Shown: positions 1 to 7,371, counted from the first letter of the stretch. The stretch is 7,815 bases of DNA from Acidobacteriota bacterium (GCA_016189965.1 JACPRL010000034.1:1-7815); one strand, 5' to 3'. Notes: a model not told the origin generated them from the letters alone. Made by a program: numbers and translations.

Positions 1-3000
1 CCGAAGAGCGTGCGGAAGGTTTCTTCGAAGTTCCGGTTGATGGCGATGAAGGCGTCGTTGAAGAGCTGAGCGGAGACAGTATCAAACTCCTCGATGGTGC
101 GGCGAGTGTCGGCGATGGAGGCGAGCCGGTCGTCGCGCTGCTTGGTCAGAAATTCGTGGCGCTGCTCGCACTCCTGGAACTCCTCCAGCGCCATCATGTT
201 GATCGGGCCGAGGGTGTCGAGCCGCTGGCGGATTTCGCGGTAGCGGAGCTCGGCCTGGGCGAGGGCGTCGCCGGCGAGCCGCTCGGTGACCTCCACCAAC
301 AATTGCTCGGCGGTGAGTCCGAACTCGTTCTGCAGGGCAAGCTCGGCGTGCTGGCGGTCGGAGGCCAGGCGGGCCTGCTCGACCTCGAGCTGGTGGCGGC
401 GCTCGCGCAGGGCGTCGTGGGCGGCGCGCCGCTCGCGCAGCGCCGCCTCGCGCTCGAGCAGGCTCTGGCGGAGCAGGGACAACTCCTCTTCGTACTGCTG
501 GCAGCGGGCTTCCTGCGCGGATTTTTCTTCACGGCGTTGCAGGAGCTCGGCTTCGCGGGCGAGGAGCTCTTCAGCCAGCCGTTGCTGCTCGGCCTCGAAA
601 CGGGTTTCGAGCGCCGCCTGCTCCCGCCGGAGCTCGGCCAAGCGTGCGGCGGTCTGCTCGAGCCGCGCCAACTCCTGCCGGGCAGCAGCGAGGCGTTCCT
701 CGCCGGCGGCGTGGCGGGCGCGGAGGTCGGCGAACTGCGTCGTGGCCGTTTCGAGCGCCTGGCGCTGCTCAAGAAGCTGCTGCGCATTTGCCTTCAGGGC
801 GTGCTCGCCGGTGCCCAGTAGTTGTTCCAGTTCGGTCAGCTCGGCGCGCAGGGCCTCGAGGCGCTCGGCGGTGGCGCGCTGGCGCGTTTCCAGCTCGGCA
901 CAGGCGGTCGCAGCGCGGGCGGCTTCCTGTTCGGCGCGCGTGCGTTCAGCGGTCAGGGCGTCGCGCTGCTGCTCGAGCTGGAGGAGATTTTTCTCCTGGG
1001 CGAAGAGCGCCTGGCGGGCAGCAGCGACGGCGTTTTCCAGCTCGCGCCGGCGGGCTTCGAGACGGGCGAGCTCGGCTTCCTCCTCGGCGACGGAGGGCTC
1101 GACCTCGGTGCGCCGGGCGGCGGCGCGCTCGAGCTCGCGCTGCAGGGCGTGGCTGCCGTGGCCGTTGCGTACGCCGCCGCTGACCAAGCGGCCGTGGTAG
1201 CAACTGCCGTCGGTGGAGAGGAAGAAGAAGTGGGGGAAGTCGCGCGCCAGGGCTTCGGCCGTCTCGGCGGAGTGGACGAGGTAGGTGCGGCTGAGCTTGG
1301 GGAGAACGCGCTTGGCCTCGCTGCCGAGCGGGCCGTTGATGCGGACCAGGTCGGCGACGCGGGCGACAATGCCGGAGCCCTGCGGGCGCTCGAGGTCGTC
1401 GCGCAGCGTGGCGGGAAAGCGCCCGAAGGAGTCGACTAGGAAGGTGGCGCGGCCGCCCACCTGTTCGCGCAGCAGCGAGACGCCGGTGCGGGCGGCGTCG
1501 TAGGTTTCGACGACGACATATTCGAGCTCGTCGTGGAGGTAGTCTTCCAGCAGCGGGGCGTAGCCGGGGTCGAATTCGGTGAAGTCGGCCACGACGCCGA
1601 CGGCGCGGAAGCCGCCGACCGCGGTCATGCCGCCGGCGCCGACCAACAGTTTCTGCACCGGCTCGGCGAGCGCAGCGCGCTGAGCGACCAGGTCGGCGAG
1701 CGCGTGCTCCTGGGCGGCAGCGTCGGCCAGCGACTGGCGGGCCTGGTCGAGCCGGCGCTGCTGCGCGGCGCCGTCGGCCTGAGTGGCGGCGAGGGCGTGC
1801 TCGGCGGCGGCGACGTTTTCCTGCGCGCGAGCCTGCTCGCCGCGAGCCTGTGCGAGCGCGGAGGCGAGCTGCTGTTCCTGCGTGGCGAGGCGTTCGAGGT
1901 CGAGGCGCGCGACCTCGCGCTCGGCGGCGAAGCGGCGGAGCTCGTCGGCGGCGGACTGAGCGAGGTGCTCGAGCTGGGCGCGCTCGGCGCTGAGAGCGAG
2001 GCGACGGTCGGGCGCCTCGGCCTGCTGAGCGTCGAGGGCGGCGCGCGCGGCTTCGAGAGCGGCGATGCGCTGGCGGGCACTGTCGGCTTCGGTCGCGAGG
2101 CGTTCAAGCTCAGCGGCAGAGCGCTGCAACTCCTCTTCGAGTTGAGCTGTTTGGGCACGTGCGGCGTCGAGCGCCGCGGTTGTACTGGTGGCTTCGCTGG
2201 CCGATTTTTCGCGTTCGCTGGCCAGGGTGGCGAGGCGGTCGGCGGTCTCTTCCTGCTGGCGGCGCGTCTCAGCCAGGCGGGTCTGGGCACGCTCGACTTC
2301 GAGGAGCACCTGCCCGGCGCGGTTCTGCTCCTGCCGCAGCGTGGTTTCCAGTTCGTACTGGCGCGCCTGGGCGGCGGCCTGCTCCTGTTCGAGCCGGGCT
2401 AGTTCGGCTGCCTGCTGGCTCGCGTCGGCGGCGTTGGCTTCGAGTTGTGCGGCGAGCGCCGCCGCCGTCGTTTGCAACTGCTCGAGCTGCGTCGCCAGGA
2501 GCTGGCGATGGAGGTGGGTGACTTCGGCCTTCAGCTCCTGGTAGCGGCGCGCGCGTGCGGCCTGACGTTTGAGCGAATTGAGCTGCTTGGAAATCTCTTC
2601 CAGGATGTCGTTCACGCGGAGAAGATTCTGATGGGCAGATTCGAGCTTGGCTTCGGCCAGGCGCCGCTTGGTCTTGTACTTGCTGACGCCGGCGGCTTCT
2701 TCGAGCAGCGCGCGGCGGTCCGACGGCCGCGAGGAGAGAATCTGGCCCACGCGCCCCTGCTCGATGATGGCGTAAGACTCCGGCCCCAGCCCCGTGCCCA
2801 TGAAGAGCTCCTGGATGTCGCGCAGGCGGCAGAGCTCCCCGTTCAGGTAGTACTCGCTGGTGCCGTCGCGGTAGAGCCGGCGCGTCACCACCACTTCGCC
2901 CGGCTGGATGCGCAGGTTCAGCCGGCCGCTCCGCGCGCCCTTGCGCTTCTTCGGCTCTTCGTCGGCAGCGGCTTCGCCTTGGGGCTGCGCTAGAGTGGCC

Positions 3001-3311
3001 TCCGCCGGCGTTTCGGCAGGCGCCACGGGAGCCTGCTCGGCTTCCGGGTCGTAGAGGGTGAGCGTAACTTCGGCCAGGTTGGTGGGCGGGCGGCTGGCGG
3101 TGCCGTTGAAGATGCAGTCGGCCATGCGGGCGCTGCGCAGCGTTTTGGCGCTCTGCTCGCCCAGCACCCAGAGGATGGCGTCGGCGATGTTCGACTTCCC
3201 GCAGCCGTTCGGGCCGACGACGGCCGCGATCCCCGTGCCGCCAAAGACTATCCGCGTTCGGTCGGCAAACGACTTGAAGCCGAACAGCTCGACCTGCCGC
3301 AAGCGCAGCAC
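1..3311 (-). CDS. smc: Chromosome segregation protein SMC (partial, C-terminus beyond left edge)
   Basis: SMC is the ATPase core of bacterial condensin; it dimerises through its hinge and organises the nucleoid together with ScpA/ScpB. About 1103 residues are visible in an uninterrupted minus-strand frame. The N-terminal head has FGFKSFAD (about residues 10-17) and Walker A GPNGCGKS (33-40), followed by WVLGEQSAKTLR, a Q-loop region with GTGLGPESYAIIEQGRVGQI (172-191) and SSRPSDRRALLEEAAGVSKY. A long Ala/Glu/Arg/Gln-rich coiled coil runs from about 215 to 535. The hinge lies at about 540-715 (VGAGGMTAVGG through LVSGG), the returning coil at about 716-1035, and LGPINMMALEEF near 1038. The C-signature and Walker B lie outside the window. 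I chose the GTG start at 3309-3311 because GGGAGG sits 5 bases upstream and MLRLRQVELFGFKSF matches the family N-terminus. An Ala/Pro/Glu-rich insert occupies about residues 88-128. The assignment is very secure. Confidence 0.97.
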   Translation of the reverse strand, partial: MLRLRQVELFGFKSFADRTRIVFGGTGIAAVVGPNGCGKSNIADAILWVLGEQSAKTLRSARMADCIFNGTASRPPTNLAEVTLTLYDPEAEQAPVAPAETPAEATLAQPQGEAAADEEPKKRKGARSGRLNLRIQPGEVVVTRRLYRDGTSEYYLNGELCRLRDIQELFMGTGLGPESYAIIEQGRVGQILSSRPSDRRALLEEAAGVSKYKTKRRLAEAKLESAHQNLLRVNDILEEISKQLNSLKRQAARARRYQELKAEVTHLHRQLLATQLEQLQTTAAALAAQLEANAADASQQAAELARLEQEQAAAQARQYELETTLRQEQNRAGQVLLEVERAQTRLAETRRQQEETADRLATLASEREKSASEATSTTAALDAARAQTAQLEEELQRSAAELERLATEADSARQRIAALEAARAALDAQQAEAPDRRLALSAERAQLEHLAQSAADELRRFAAEREVARLDLERLATQEQQLASALAQARGEQARAQENVAAAEHALAATQADGAAQQRRLDQARQSLADAAAQEHALADLVAQRAALAEPVQKLLVGAGGMTAVGGFRAVGVVADFTEFDPGYAPLLEDYLHDELEYVVVETYDAARTGVSLLREQVGGRATFLVDSFGRFPATLRDDLERPQGSGIVARVADLVRINGPLGSEAKRVLPKLSRTYLVHSAETAEALARDFPHFFFLSTDGSCYHGRLVSGGVRNGHGSHALQRELERAAARRTEVEPSVAEEEAELARLEARRRELENAVAAARQALFAQEKNLLQLEQQRDALTAERTRAEQEAARAATACAELETRQRATAERLEALRAELTELEQLLGTGEHALKANAQQLLEQRQALETATTQFADLRARHAAGEERLAAARQELARLEQTAARLAELRREQAALETRFEAEQQRLAEELLAREAELLQRREEKSAQEARCQQYEEELSLLRQSLLEREAALRERRAAHDALRERRHQLEVEQARLASDRQHAELALQNEFGLTAEQLLVEVTERLAGDALAQAELRYREIRQRLDTLGPINMMALEEFQECEQRHEFLTKQRDDRLASIADTRRTIEEFDTVSAQLFNDAFIAINRNFEETFRTLF

Positions 3312-3384
3312 ACGCGCCTCCCTGACCTCGACACTTCGAGGACGAGAAGGAGGAGGGTCATCCCTGGGAACGTTTGATGGGCCG

Positions 3385-3431
3385 GGCAAAACCTTGCCGC
3401 CCCAGGCGCTGGGGTTGCGGAAGCCCAACCC
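3385..3431 (-). promoter_or_regulatory. Cluster of three short inverted repeats in the smc leader
   Basis: Reading outward from smc there are three perfect hairpins. They are GGCAA/TTGCC with a 4-base loop (3385-3398), CCCCAG/CTGGGG with a 3-base loop (3400-3414), and GGGTTG/CAACCC with an 8-base loop (3412-3431). The last two share bases 3412-3414, so they cannot both form completely. All three lie 74-120 bases upstream of the smc start codon and would be in its mRNA leader if transcription begins beyond 3431. No known riboswitch is recognised. They could be alternative leader structures, an operator, or chance pairing in GC-rich DNA. Confidence 0.35.
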
Positions 3432-3457
3432 TAGCACGAAGCCGCCCCCTTGTAAAG

Positions 3458-3463
3458 TGTCAA
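3458..3463 (-). promoter_or_regulatory. Candidate -35 element (TTGACA) for smc
   Basis: A perfect TTGACA occurs on the minus strand in the only AT-richer patch of the intergenic region. No good -10 hexamer lies 16-18 bases downstream; the best TA-containing match (TAGGGT, 3428-3433) is 24 bases away, which is too far for ordinary sigma-70 spacing. The hexamer match is seen; its use as a promoter is only a guess. Confidence 0.25.
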
Positions 3464-3560
3464 GAAAAAAATTGCCGCGGGCGCAGAGCTTGCTCCCGGG
3501 GCCGCGCCTCGTCGGCTCCCGTCTGCAACTAAGTCAACGCGCCCGCGGCACTCCCGGGTG

Positions 3561-3569
3561 TGCTATGAT
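3561..3569 (+). promoter_or_regulatory. Extended -10 promoter for the M16 operon
   Basis: TGCTATGAT reads as an extended -10 (TG, one base, then TATGAT, 5 of 6 matches to TATAAT). It lies 62 bases upstream of the ATG at 3632. The expected -35 position (3541-3546) is GCCCGC and does not match consensus, as is common when an extended -10 is present. Transcription would start near 3576, giving a leader of about 55 bases that contains the GCGGGC/GCCCGC inverted repeat. Confidence 0.45.
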
Positions 3570-3631
3570 GCTGGGTCGAGCGGGCTGCGGGTTGGTCTGG
3601 GCCCGCCCAATCCGAACTGCGAGGTTGGCTA

Positions 3632-5089
3632 ATGAAGCTGTCTCGTCTCGCCCCGCTGGCCTTTCTGGCGCTCACCCTTGCATTCGCCGCCACTGCCCCT
3701 GCGCAGGTACCGGCGCCGCAGAAGGTTTTCCCTTATCCCATCCATAAAAAGACGCTGGAAAACGGCCTGGACGTCATCGTCATCGAAACCCCCGAGTTCA
3801 AAAGCGTCCTCAGCTACAACACCCTGGTGCTGGCCGGCTCGCGCAACGAAACCGAGCGCGGCAAGACCGGCTTGGCGCACCTCTTCGAGCACATCCTCTT
3901 CCGCCACCGCTACGCCGAGGAAGAGGGCGGCTACGACGAGCGAATGTCGCGCCTCGGCACTCACAACAACGCCTGGACCTGGTTCGACGTCACCTTCTAC
4001 CACCCGCTCAGCTTCACCTCGAACTTCCTGAGCCGCGAGACGCCCACCGAAAAAGTCCCCGGTGTTGCCCCCCTCGAAGCCTCGCGCTTCACCGGCCTCG
4101 ACTTCACGGAAAAAATCTTCAAGACCGAATCCGGCGCCGTCCTGGGCGAGTACCGCCGCAACGCCTCCTTCCCGCAACTCCGGCTGAGTGAGCGCCTGCT
4201 CGCCCTGCTCTTCCCCCACCACCCCTACGGGCACGAAACCATCGGCTACCTCGAAGACGTGCGCGATATGCCCAATCACTACGAGGCCGCCCGGCGCTTC
4301 TATGACACCTACTACCGGCCCAACAACTGCGTCCTCATCGTCGCCGGCGACGTCAAAGCCGCCGACGTCTTCGCCCAGGTCGAGCCGCTCTACCGCGACT
4401 GGCAATCCCAGCCCGTTCCACCCATCGTCCCCACCGGCGAGCCGCCGCGGCAGGAGCAGCGCGAACACGTCCCCTGGGAAGCCGACGTCGCTCCACTGGT
4501 CTGGGTGGCCTACCGCATGCCCGCCTTCAAGCCCGGCACCGCGGAGGCGGCCGTCGCCCAGCTGCTGAACGAGCTCGTGGTCTCGCCCGCCGCCCCGCTC
4601 TTCAAGAAGTTGCGGTACGAAAAGCAGACGGCCAGCACACTTGACTTCGAGGAAGGCACGCAAGGCTTCGAGAGCTTCGACCCGCGTGCCCTCGTCGTCT
4701 CCGCTCAACTCTACAAAGAAAAATCCGCCGAGCGCGGCCCGGCCTACTTTGACGAAGTCAGCGCCGACATCATCGCCAGCCTCGACGACCTTAAACGCTT
4801 CTCCCGCCAGAAGGACTCGAAGAAGCTGCTCGAAACCTTGAAGAGCAAGTACCGCTACGACTTCCTGGCCGCCATGTCCAGCCCGGCGCGCATCGCGCAG
4901 ACCTTCGCCTGGTACTACCGCTTCGACCGCGACCCGGACGTCTTCGAGAAGCTCTTGCAGTCTGTGCAAAAACTCACGCCGCGCGACATTGACCGCTTTG
5001 CCCAGAAGTATTTCGTCCCCGAAAACCGCGCCGTGCTCACCCTGGCCTACGAGCCGCCCAAGCAAGTCGCCCGGGAGGTGCAACAGTGA
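3632..5089 (+). CDS. Secreted M16 family zinc metallopeptidase, catalytic subunit
   Basis: This is a 485-residue M16B (pitrilysin/insulinase superfamily) peptidase. Such enzymes cleave peptides inside a clam-shell chamber built from two M16 halves. An N-terminal signal peptide is visible (Lys/Arg, then LAPLAFLALTLAFAA, with cleavage likely after APA at residue 24), so export to the periplasm is expected. The inverted zinc motif HLFEH lies at residues 83-87, with E86 the catalytic base. The third zinc ligand is probably E166 in KTESGAVLGEYRRN, about 79 residues on, with E173 the usual accompanying Glu. The region from YLEDVRDMPNHYEAARRFY through YYRPNNCVLIVAGDV begins the second, non-catalytic M16_C fold. 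The ATG is preceded by GAGG 7 bases upstream. The stop codon overlaps the next gene (GTGA), which implies translational coupling. The protein alone lacks the partner-type R-x-x-R-G-Y motif, so it probably works as a heterodimer. The exact substrate is unknown. Confidence 0.93.
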   Translation: MKLSRLAPLAFLALTLAFAATAPAQVPAPQKVFPYPIHKKTLENGLDVIVIETPEFKSVLSYNTLVLAGSRNETERGKTGLAHLFEHILFRHRYAEEEGGYDERMSRLGTHNNAWTWFDVTFYHPLSFTSNFLSRETPTEKVPGVAPLEASRFTGLDFTEKIFKTESGAVLGEYRRNASFPQLRLSERLLALLFPHHPYGHETIGYLEDVRDMPNHYEAARRFYDTYYRPNNCVLIVAGDVKAADVFAQVEPLYRDWQSQPVPPIVPTGEPPRQEQREHVPWEADVAPLVWVAYRMPAFKPGTAEAAVAQLLNELVVSPAAPLFKKLRYEKQTASTLDFEEGTQGFESFDPRALVVSAQLYKEKSAERGPAYFDEVSADIIASLDDLKRFSRQKDSKKLLETLKSKYRYDFLAAMSSPARIAQTFAWYYRFDRDPDVFEKLLQSVQKLTPRDIDRFAQKYFVPENRAVLTLAYEPPKQVAREVQQ

Positions 5090-6804
5090 GCCCCGCCATG
5101 CCCTTCTTCCCTCTCACCTGCCACAAAAGCATCTGTCATCCTGAGCGAAGCCCCGCCCGGAAAGGGCGGGGCGAAGTCGAAGGATCTGCTTGTCTCCTCG
5201 CCTGCCTTAGGCTCGCGGCGCCGGCGCTGCTTCTTGCCGCGCTGCTCGTCTCGCTGCCCGCCTCTGCCGAGGCGCCGCGCGTGGTCACGCTCGACTCGCC
5301 CGCGCCGCTGGTGGAAATCAAAGTGATGGTCAAGGCCGGCGCGGCCGCCGACCCTGCGGGCCACGAAGGCCTGGCCAACCTCACCGGCCGGCTCCTCATC
5401 GAAGGCGGCTTCGGCGATCCGAAGAACCCGGTGACCAAAGACAAGCTGGCGGAAATCACCCGGCCGTGGGGTGGCGGCGCCTACCCGACGGTGCGCGTCT
5501 CGAAGGAAGTCACCGTGTTCTCGATGACGGTGCCGAAGGAAGTCTTGGCGCGCTACGTCGAGCAGGTGCTGCGCCCGCTCTTCACTCGGCCGCTCTTCGC
5601 CTCCGCCGAGCTCGACCGCGTCCGCGCCGAGACACTGCAGACGCTGCGCTCGAACCTGCGCTTCGAGCAGATCGAACTGGTCGGCCTGGTGGCTCTCGAC
5701 AACTACATCCACCACGGCACCGGCTACGCCCATCCCGACCTCGGCACGGAAAAAGGTCTCGAGGCCGTCACCGCCGAGGCGGTGCGCTGCTTCTATGCCA
5801 CCCACTACAAGCCGGGCAACACCGTTGTCGGCCTGAGCACGAGCGACCCGGCCGTCGTCCAGCCGGTCGAGGCAGCGCTGGCCGGCATCGGCCAACTCGA
5901 AGCCGAAGCGTTCTCGGCGCGCCCGGCCGAGCGGCCTGCGCCCGCGAAGGGCCGCGAAGTCATTATCGTCGCTTTGCCCAACGCCATCTCCACCGGCATC
6001 CATGCGGGCTTTCCCCTGCCGCTGACCCGCAAGGACAAAGACTACTGGCCGCTCTACATCGCCAACATCTGGTTCGGCACGCACCGCGACGGCTTCTCCC
6101 ACCTCTACCAGGTCATCCGCGAAGAACGCGGCTACAACTACGGCGACTACTCCTACATCGAGCACTTCGAAGCGCGGCCCTTCGCGCTCTTCCCGCCCAC
6201 CAACACCCCGCGCCGCTACCAGTACTTCAGCCTCTGGATTCGCCCCGTGCAGCACGATTACGCCCACCACATCCTCAAGGCCATGACCTGGGAGCTGGAG
6301 CACTTCATCCGCACCGGGCTCAGCGAGGAGGAGTGCGCGCTGGCCAAGAACAAAGCCCGCGTCCTCTACTTGAGCTTCGCCGAAACCACCAACCGCCTGC
6401 TCGGCTACCGGCTCGACGACGACTTTTACGGCTTGAACCCCGGCTACCTCGGCGACTACCTGGCACGCGTCGAGGCGGTCTCCTGCGCCGACGTGAACGC
6501 CGCCATCAAGAAATATTTGCAGGCGGAGAACCTGAAGTACGTCATCGTCACCGACGACGACGTCGCGCCCAAGCTTGCCGAGGAGATTGCCGCCGGCGGC
6601 GTGGCCTGGGGGAAGTCACCCGCCGACTACCAGATTGACGTCAAAGAAGAAGGCGGCCGCAAGCTCTACGAAGTGCCCGAGTCTCGCCTCGAAACCCTCC
6701 GCCGCGACGCCGTCTGGGCCCACTACCCGCTCGACATCCCCAAGCAGCGCATCAGGATTGTCCCCGCCGAGAAGATGTTCGAAACCGCGGATCTGCCAAG
6801 GTAG
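5086..6804 (+). CDS. M16 family peptidase-like protein, non-catalytic partner subunit
   Basis: This 572-residue M16B homologue has no zinc motif. The position matching HxxEH is NLTGR (residues 98-102, within HEGLANLTGR), a typical inactive-subunit form. It retains YKPGNTVVGLSTSD (241-254), matching the M16_C entry region, and VIREERGYNYGDYSY (343-357), which fits the Arg/Tyr substrate-binding pair that inactive subunits supply in heterodimeric M16B proteases. The role inferred is partner of the upstream catalytic subunit, with the two forming one chamber. The GTG start at 5086 overlaps the preceding TGA; no other start restores a signal sequence after the in-frame repeat, though ATG at 5098 is possible. 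The hydrophobic segment is at about 36-56, with cleavage probable after ASA (residue 61). Residues about 16-34 are encoded by a palindromic repeat. The last 34 codons are duplicated downstream. Family assignment is firm; the role is inferred. Confidence 0.9.
   Translation: MSPAMPFFPLTCHKSICHPERSPARKGRGEVEGSACLLACLRLAAPALLLAALLVSLPASAEAPRVVTLDSPAPLVEIKVMVKAGAAADPAGHEGLANLTGRLLIEGGFGDPKNPVTKDKLAEITRPWGGGAYPTVRVSKEVTVFSMTVPKEVLARYVEQVLRPLFTRPLFASAELDRVRAETLQTLRSNLRFEQIELVGLVALDNYIHHGTGYAHPDLGTEKGLEAVTAEAVRCFYATHYKPGNTVVGLSTSDPAVVQPVEAALAGIGQLEAEAFSARPAERPAPAKGREVIIVALPNAISTGIHAGFPLPLTRKDKDYWPLYIANIWFGTHRDGFSHLYQVIREERGYNYGDYSYIEHFEARPFALFPPTNTPRRYQYFSLWIRPVQHDYAHHILKAMTWELEHFIRTGLSEEECALAKNKARVLYLSFAETTNRLLGYRLDDDFYGLNPGYLGDYLARVEAVSCADVNAAIKKYLQAENLKYVIVTDDDVAPKLAEEIAAGGVAWGKSPADYQIDVKEEGGRKLYEVPESRLETLRRDAVWAHYPLDIPKQRIRIVPAEKMFETADLPR
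5132..5189 (+). repeat. REP-like palindromic element embedded in the M16 partner gene
   Basis: The element reads from TCTGTCATCCTGAGCGAAG to GCGAAGTCGAAGGATCTGC around a perfect 9-bp stem, GCCCCGCCC at 5150-5158 and GGGCGGGGC at 5164-5172, with loop GGAAA. ATCCT (5138-5142) and AGGAT (5181-5185) form an outer inverted pair. Its core CCTGAGCGAAGCC (5140-5152) recurs exactly on the opposite strand at 7599-7611. From memory, elements of this style are usually intergenic and abundant in some Acidobacteriota. Here it is translated in frame as CHPERSPARKGRGEVEGS. Confidence 0.8.
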
Positions 6805-6812
6805 GAAGAGTC

Positions 6813-6827
6813 GGTAGGACAGACATT
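6813..6827 (+). repeat. Short repeat copy downstream of the M16 operon
   Basis: GGTAGGACAGACATT begins 8 bases after the M16 stop codon. It matches 13 of 15 bases with 7508-7522 (direct) and 14 of 15 with the reverse complement of 7625-7639. It looks like one end of the repeat family that is present more completely at 7508-7639. Its pairing arm is missing here, so it is a truncated or half copy. Confidence 0.55.
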
Positions 6828-6854
6828 GCTTCCTTGCCTCTTTGTCTCCAGGAC

Positions 6855-6884
6855 TTGCTTATGGGATCACAAACGCTTTAAGAT
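6855..6884 (+). promoter_or_regulatory. Candidate promoter for hicBA
   Basis: TTGCTT (6855-6860) and TAAGAT (6879-6884) are spaced by 18 bases and lie just before the GGAGG (6892-6896) of hicB. Each hexamer is only a partial consensus match (3 of 6 and 4 of 6). Position and local drop in GC make it the best candidate in the 98-bp gap after the M16 operon. Confidence 0.35.
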
Positions 6885-6902
6885 GAGTTCCGGAGGCAGG
6901 CC

Positions 6903-7109
6903 ATGAGGCAAGTTGTCCTTTACCGCGGCGAGGATGGCTACTGGGTCGCCGAGTGCCCGAGCCTGCCCGGCTGCGTGACCCAGGGCAAGACGCGCGAAGA
7001 GGCGATTGCGAACGCCCGCGAAGCCATTCGCGGCTACGTCGGCACCCTCGAAGCCGACAACTTGCCCGTTCCCCCGGAGAACGCCCAAGCTGAAATCGTC
7101 GTGGTATGA
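6903..7109 (+). CDS. hicB: HicB family antitoxin (short form)
   Basis: This 68-residue protein matches the HicB/UPF0150 fold. It opens with a beta strand (RQVVLYRGEDGYWVAECPSLPGC) carrying the family's W-x-A-x-x-P-x-L-P-G-C pattern at residues 14-24. T-x-G-x-T-x-x-E-A-x-x-N-A-x-E-A-I then spans about 26-42, followed by a short Pro-rich strand ending in EIVVV. HicB binds and blocks the HicA RNase toxin. The ATG has a strong GGAGG 6 bases upstream. Its stop overlaps the hicA start (ATGA). It has no C-terminal helix-turn-helix or ribbon-helix-helix domain, so DNA-binding autoregulation, typical of longer HicB proteins, is not evident. Antitoxin-first order is common in the family although it differs from E. 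coli hicAB. Confidence 0.92.
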   Translation: MRQVVLYRGEDGYWVAECPSLPGCVTQGKTREEAIANAREAIRGYVGTLEADNLPVPPENAQAEIVVV

Positions 7110-7330
7110 CCAAGCTGCCGGTCATTTCCGGCCGGGAGTGTGTCAAAGCTCTTCAACGCGCAGGCTTCTCTGTTCGCCGACAAGAAGGCAGCCACATCAT
7201 CCTGCGGCGGGACCTCCCTTTTGCGCAGGTGGTTGTCCCAGACCACAAGGAACTCGATCGGGGGACGTTGCGGGCCATTCTGCGCCACGCCGGCCTTTCC
7301 ACCGAAGAGTTTGTGGAGCTGCTGCGGTAA
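7106..7330 (+). CDS. hicA: HicA family mRNA interferase toxin
   Basis: This 74-residue protein has the complete HicA pattern. It starts with LPVISGRECVKALQRAGF and then has the hallmark EGSHIILRR, with the catalytic His at residue 30 in G-S-H. VVVPDHKELDRGTLRAILRHAG (43-63) and LSTEEFVELLR follow at the C-terminus. HicA folds like a double-stranded-RNA-binding domain and cleaves translated mRNAs; HicB neutralises it. The start codon overlaps the hicB stop, there is no strong independent ribosome site, and translation is probably coupled to the antitoxin. Length and motifs look intact, so the toxin is probably active. Downstream sequence passes within about 40 bases into a fragment of an M16 gene. 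Confidence 0.93.
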   Translation: MTKLPVISGRECVKALQRAGFSVRRQEGSHIILRRDLPFAQVVVPDHKELDRGTLRAILRHAGLSTEEFVELLR

Positions 7331-7371
7331 TCCTGCGGAGGGCTGGATTGGTGTCGGTTGGAACTCAGTGC

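Larger units (their letters stand above)
3312..3631. other. Divergent intergenic region between smc and the M16 operon
   Basis: This 320-bp gap separates two divergently transcribed genes and contains no convincing coding sequence. Its smc-proximal half is rich in short inverted repeats, described separately. A short A-rich stretch at 3464-3471 breaks the GC-rich background. A perfect TTGACA lies on the minus strand at 3458-3463. The M16-proximal half holds an extended -10 promoter and an inverted repeat, GCGGGC at 3580-3585 with GCCCGC at 3601-3606, which would fall in the 5' leader of the protease mRNA. Confidence 0.8.

Noticed and set aside
156..2402. Long plus-strand open frames (156-821, 822-1439, 1533-2402) opposite smc
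   Set aside because: They are antisense to the coiled-coil and hinge codons of smc, have low-complexity Leu/Gly/Ala/Arg composition and match no family. GC-rich coding DNA leaves antisense frames open.
3629..5083. A 484-codon minus-strand open frame covering almost the whole first M16 gene
   Set aside because: It is the mirror frame of a gene with clear motifs, signal peptide and ribosome site. The translation is Gly/Val/Glu-rich without recognisable domains, so it is treated as a compositional artefact.
5191..5208. Possible lipoprotein lipobox (L-L-A-C, residues 37-40) in the second M16 protein
   Set aside because: The residues just before it are charged and Gly-rich rather than a hydrophobic core, and a better type I cleavage site (ASA) follows the main hydrophobic segment.
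5047..6303. Minus-strand open frame opposite the second M16 gene
   Set aside because: Same antisense effect; composition is typical of a shadow frame and no start context or family match is visible.
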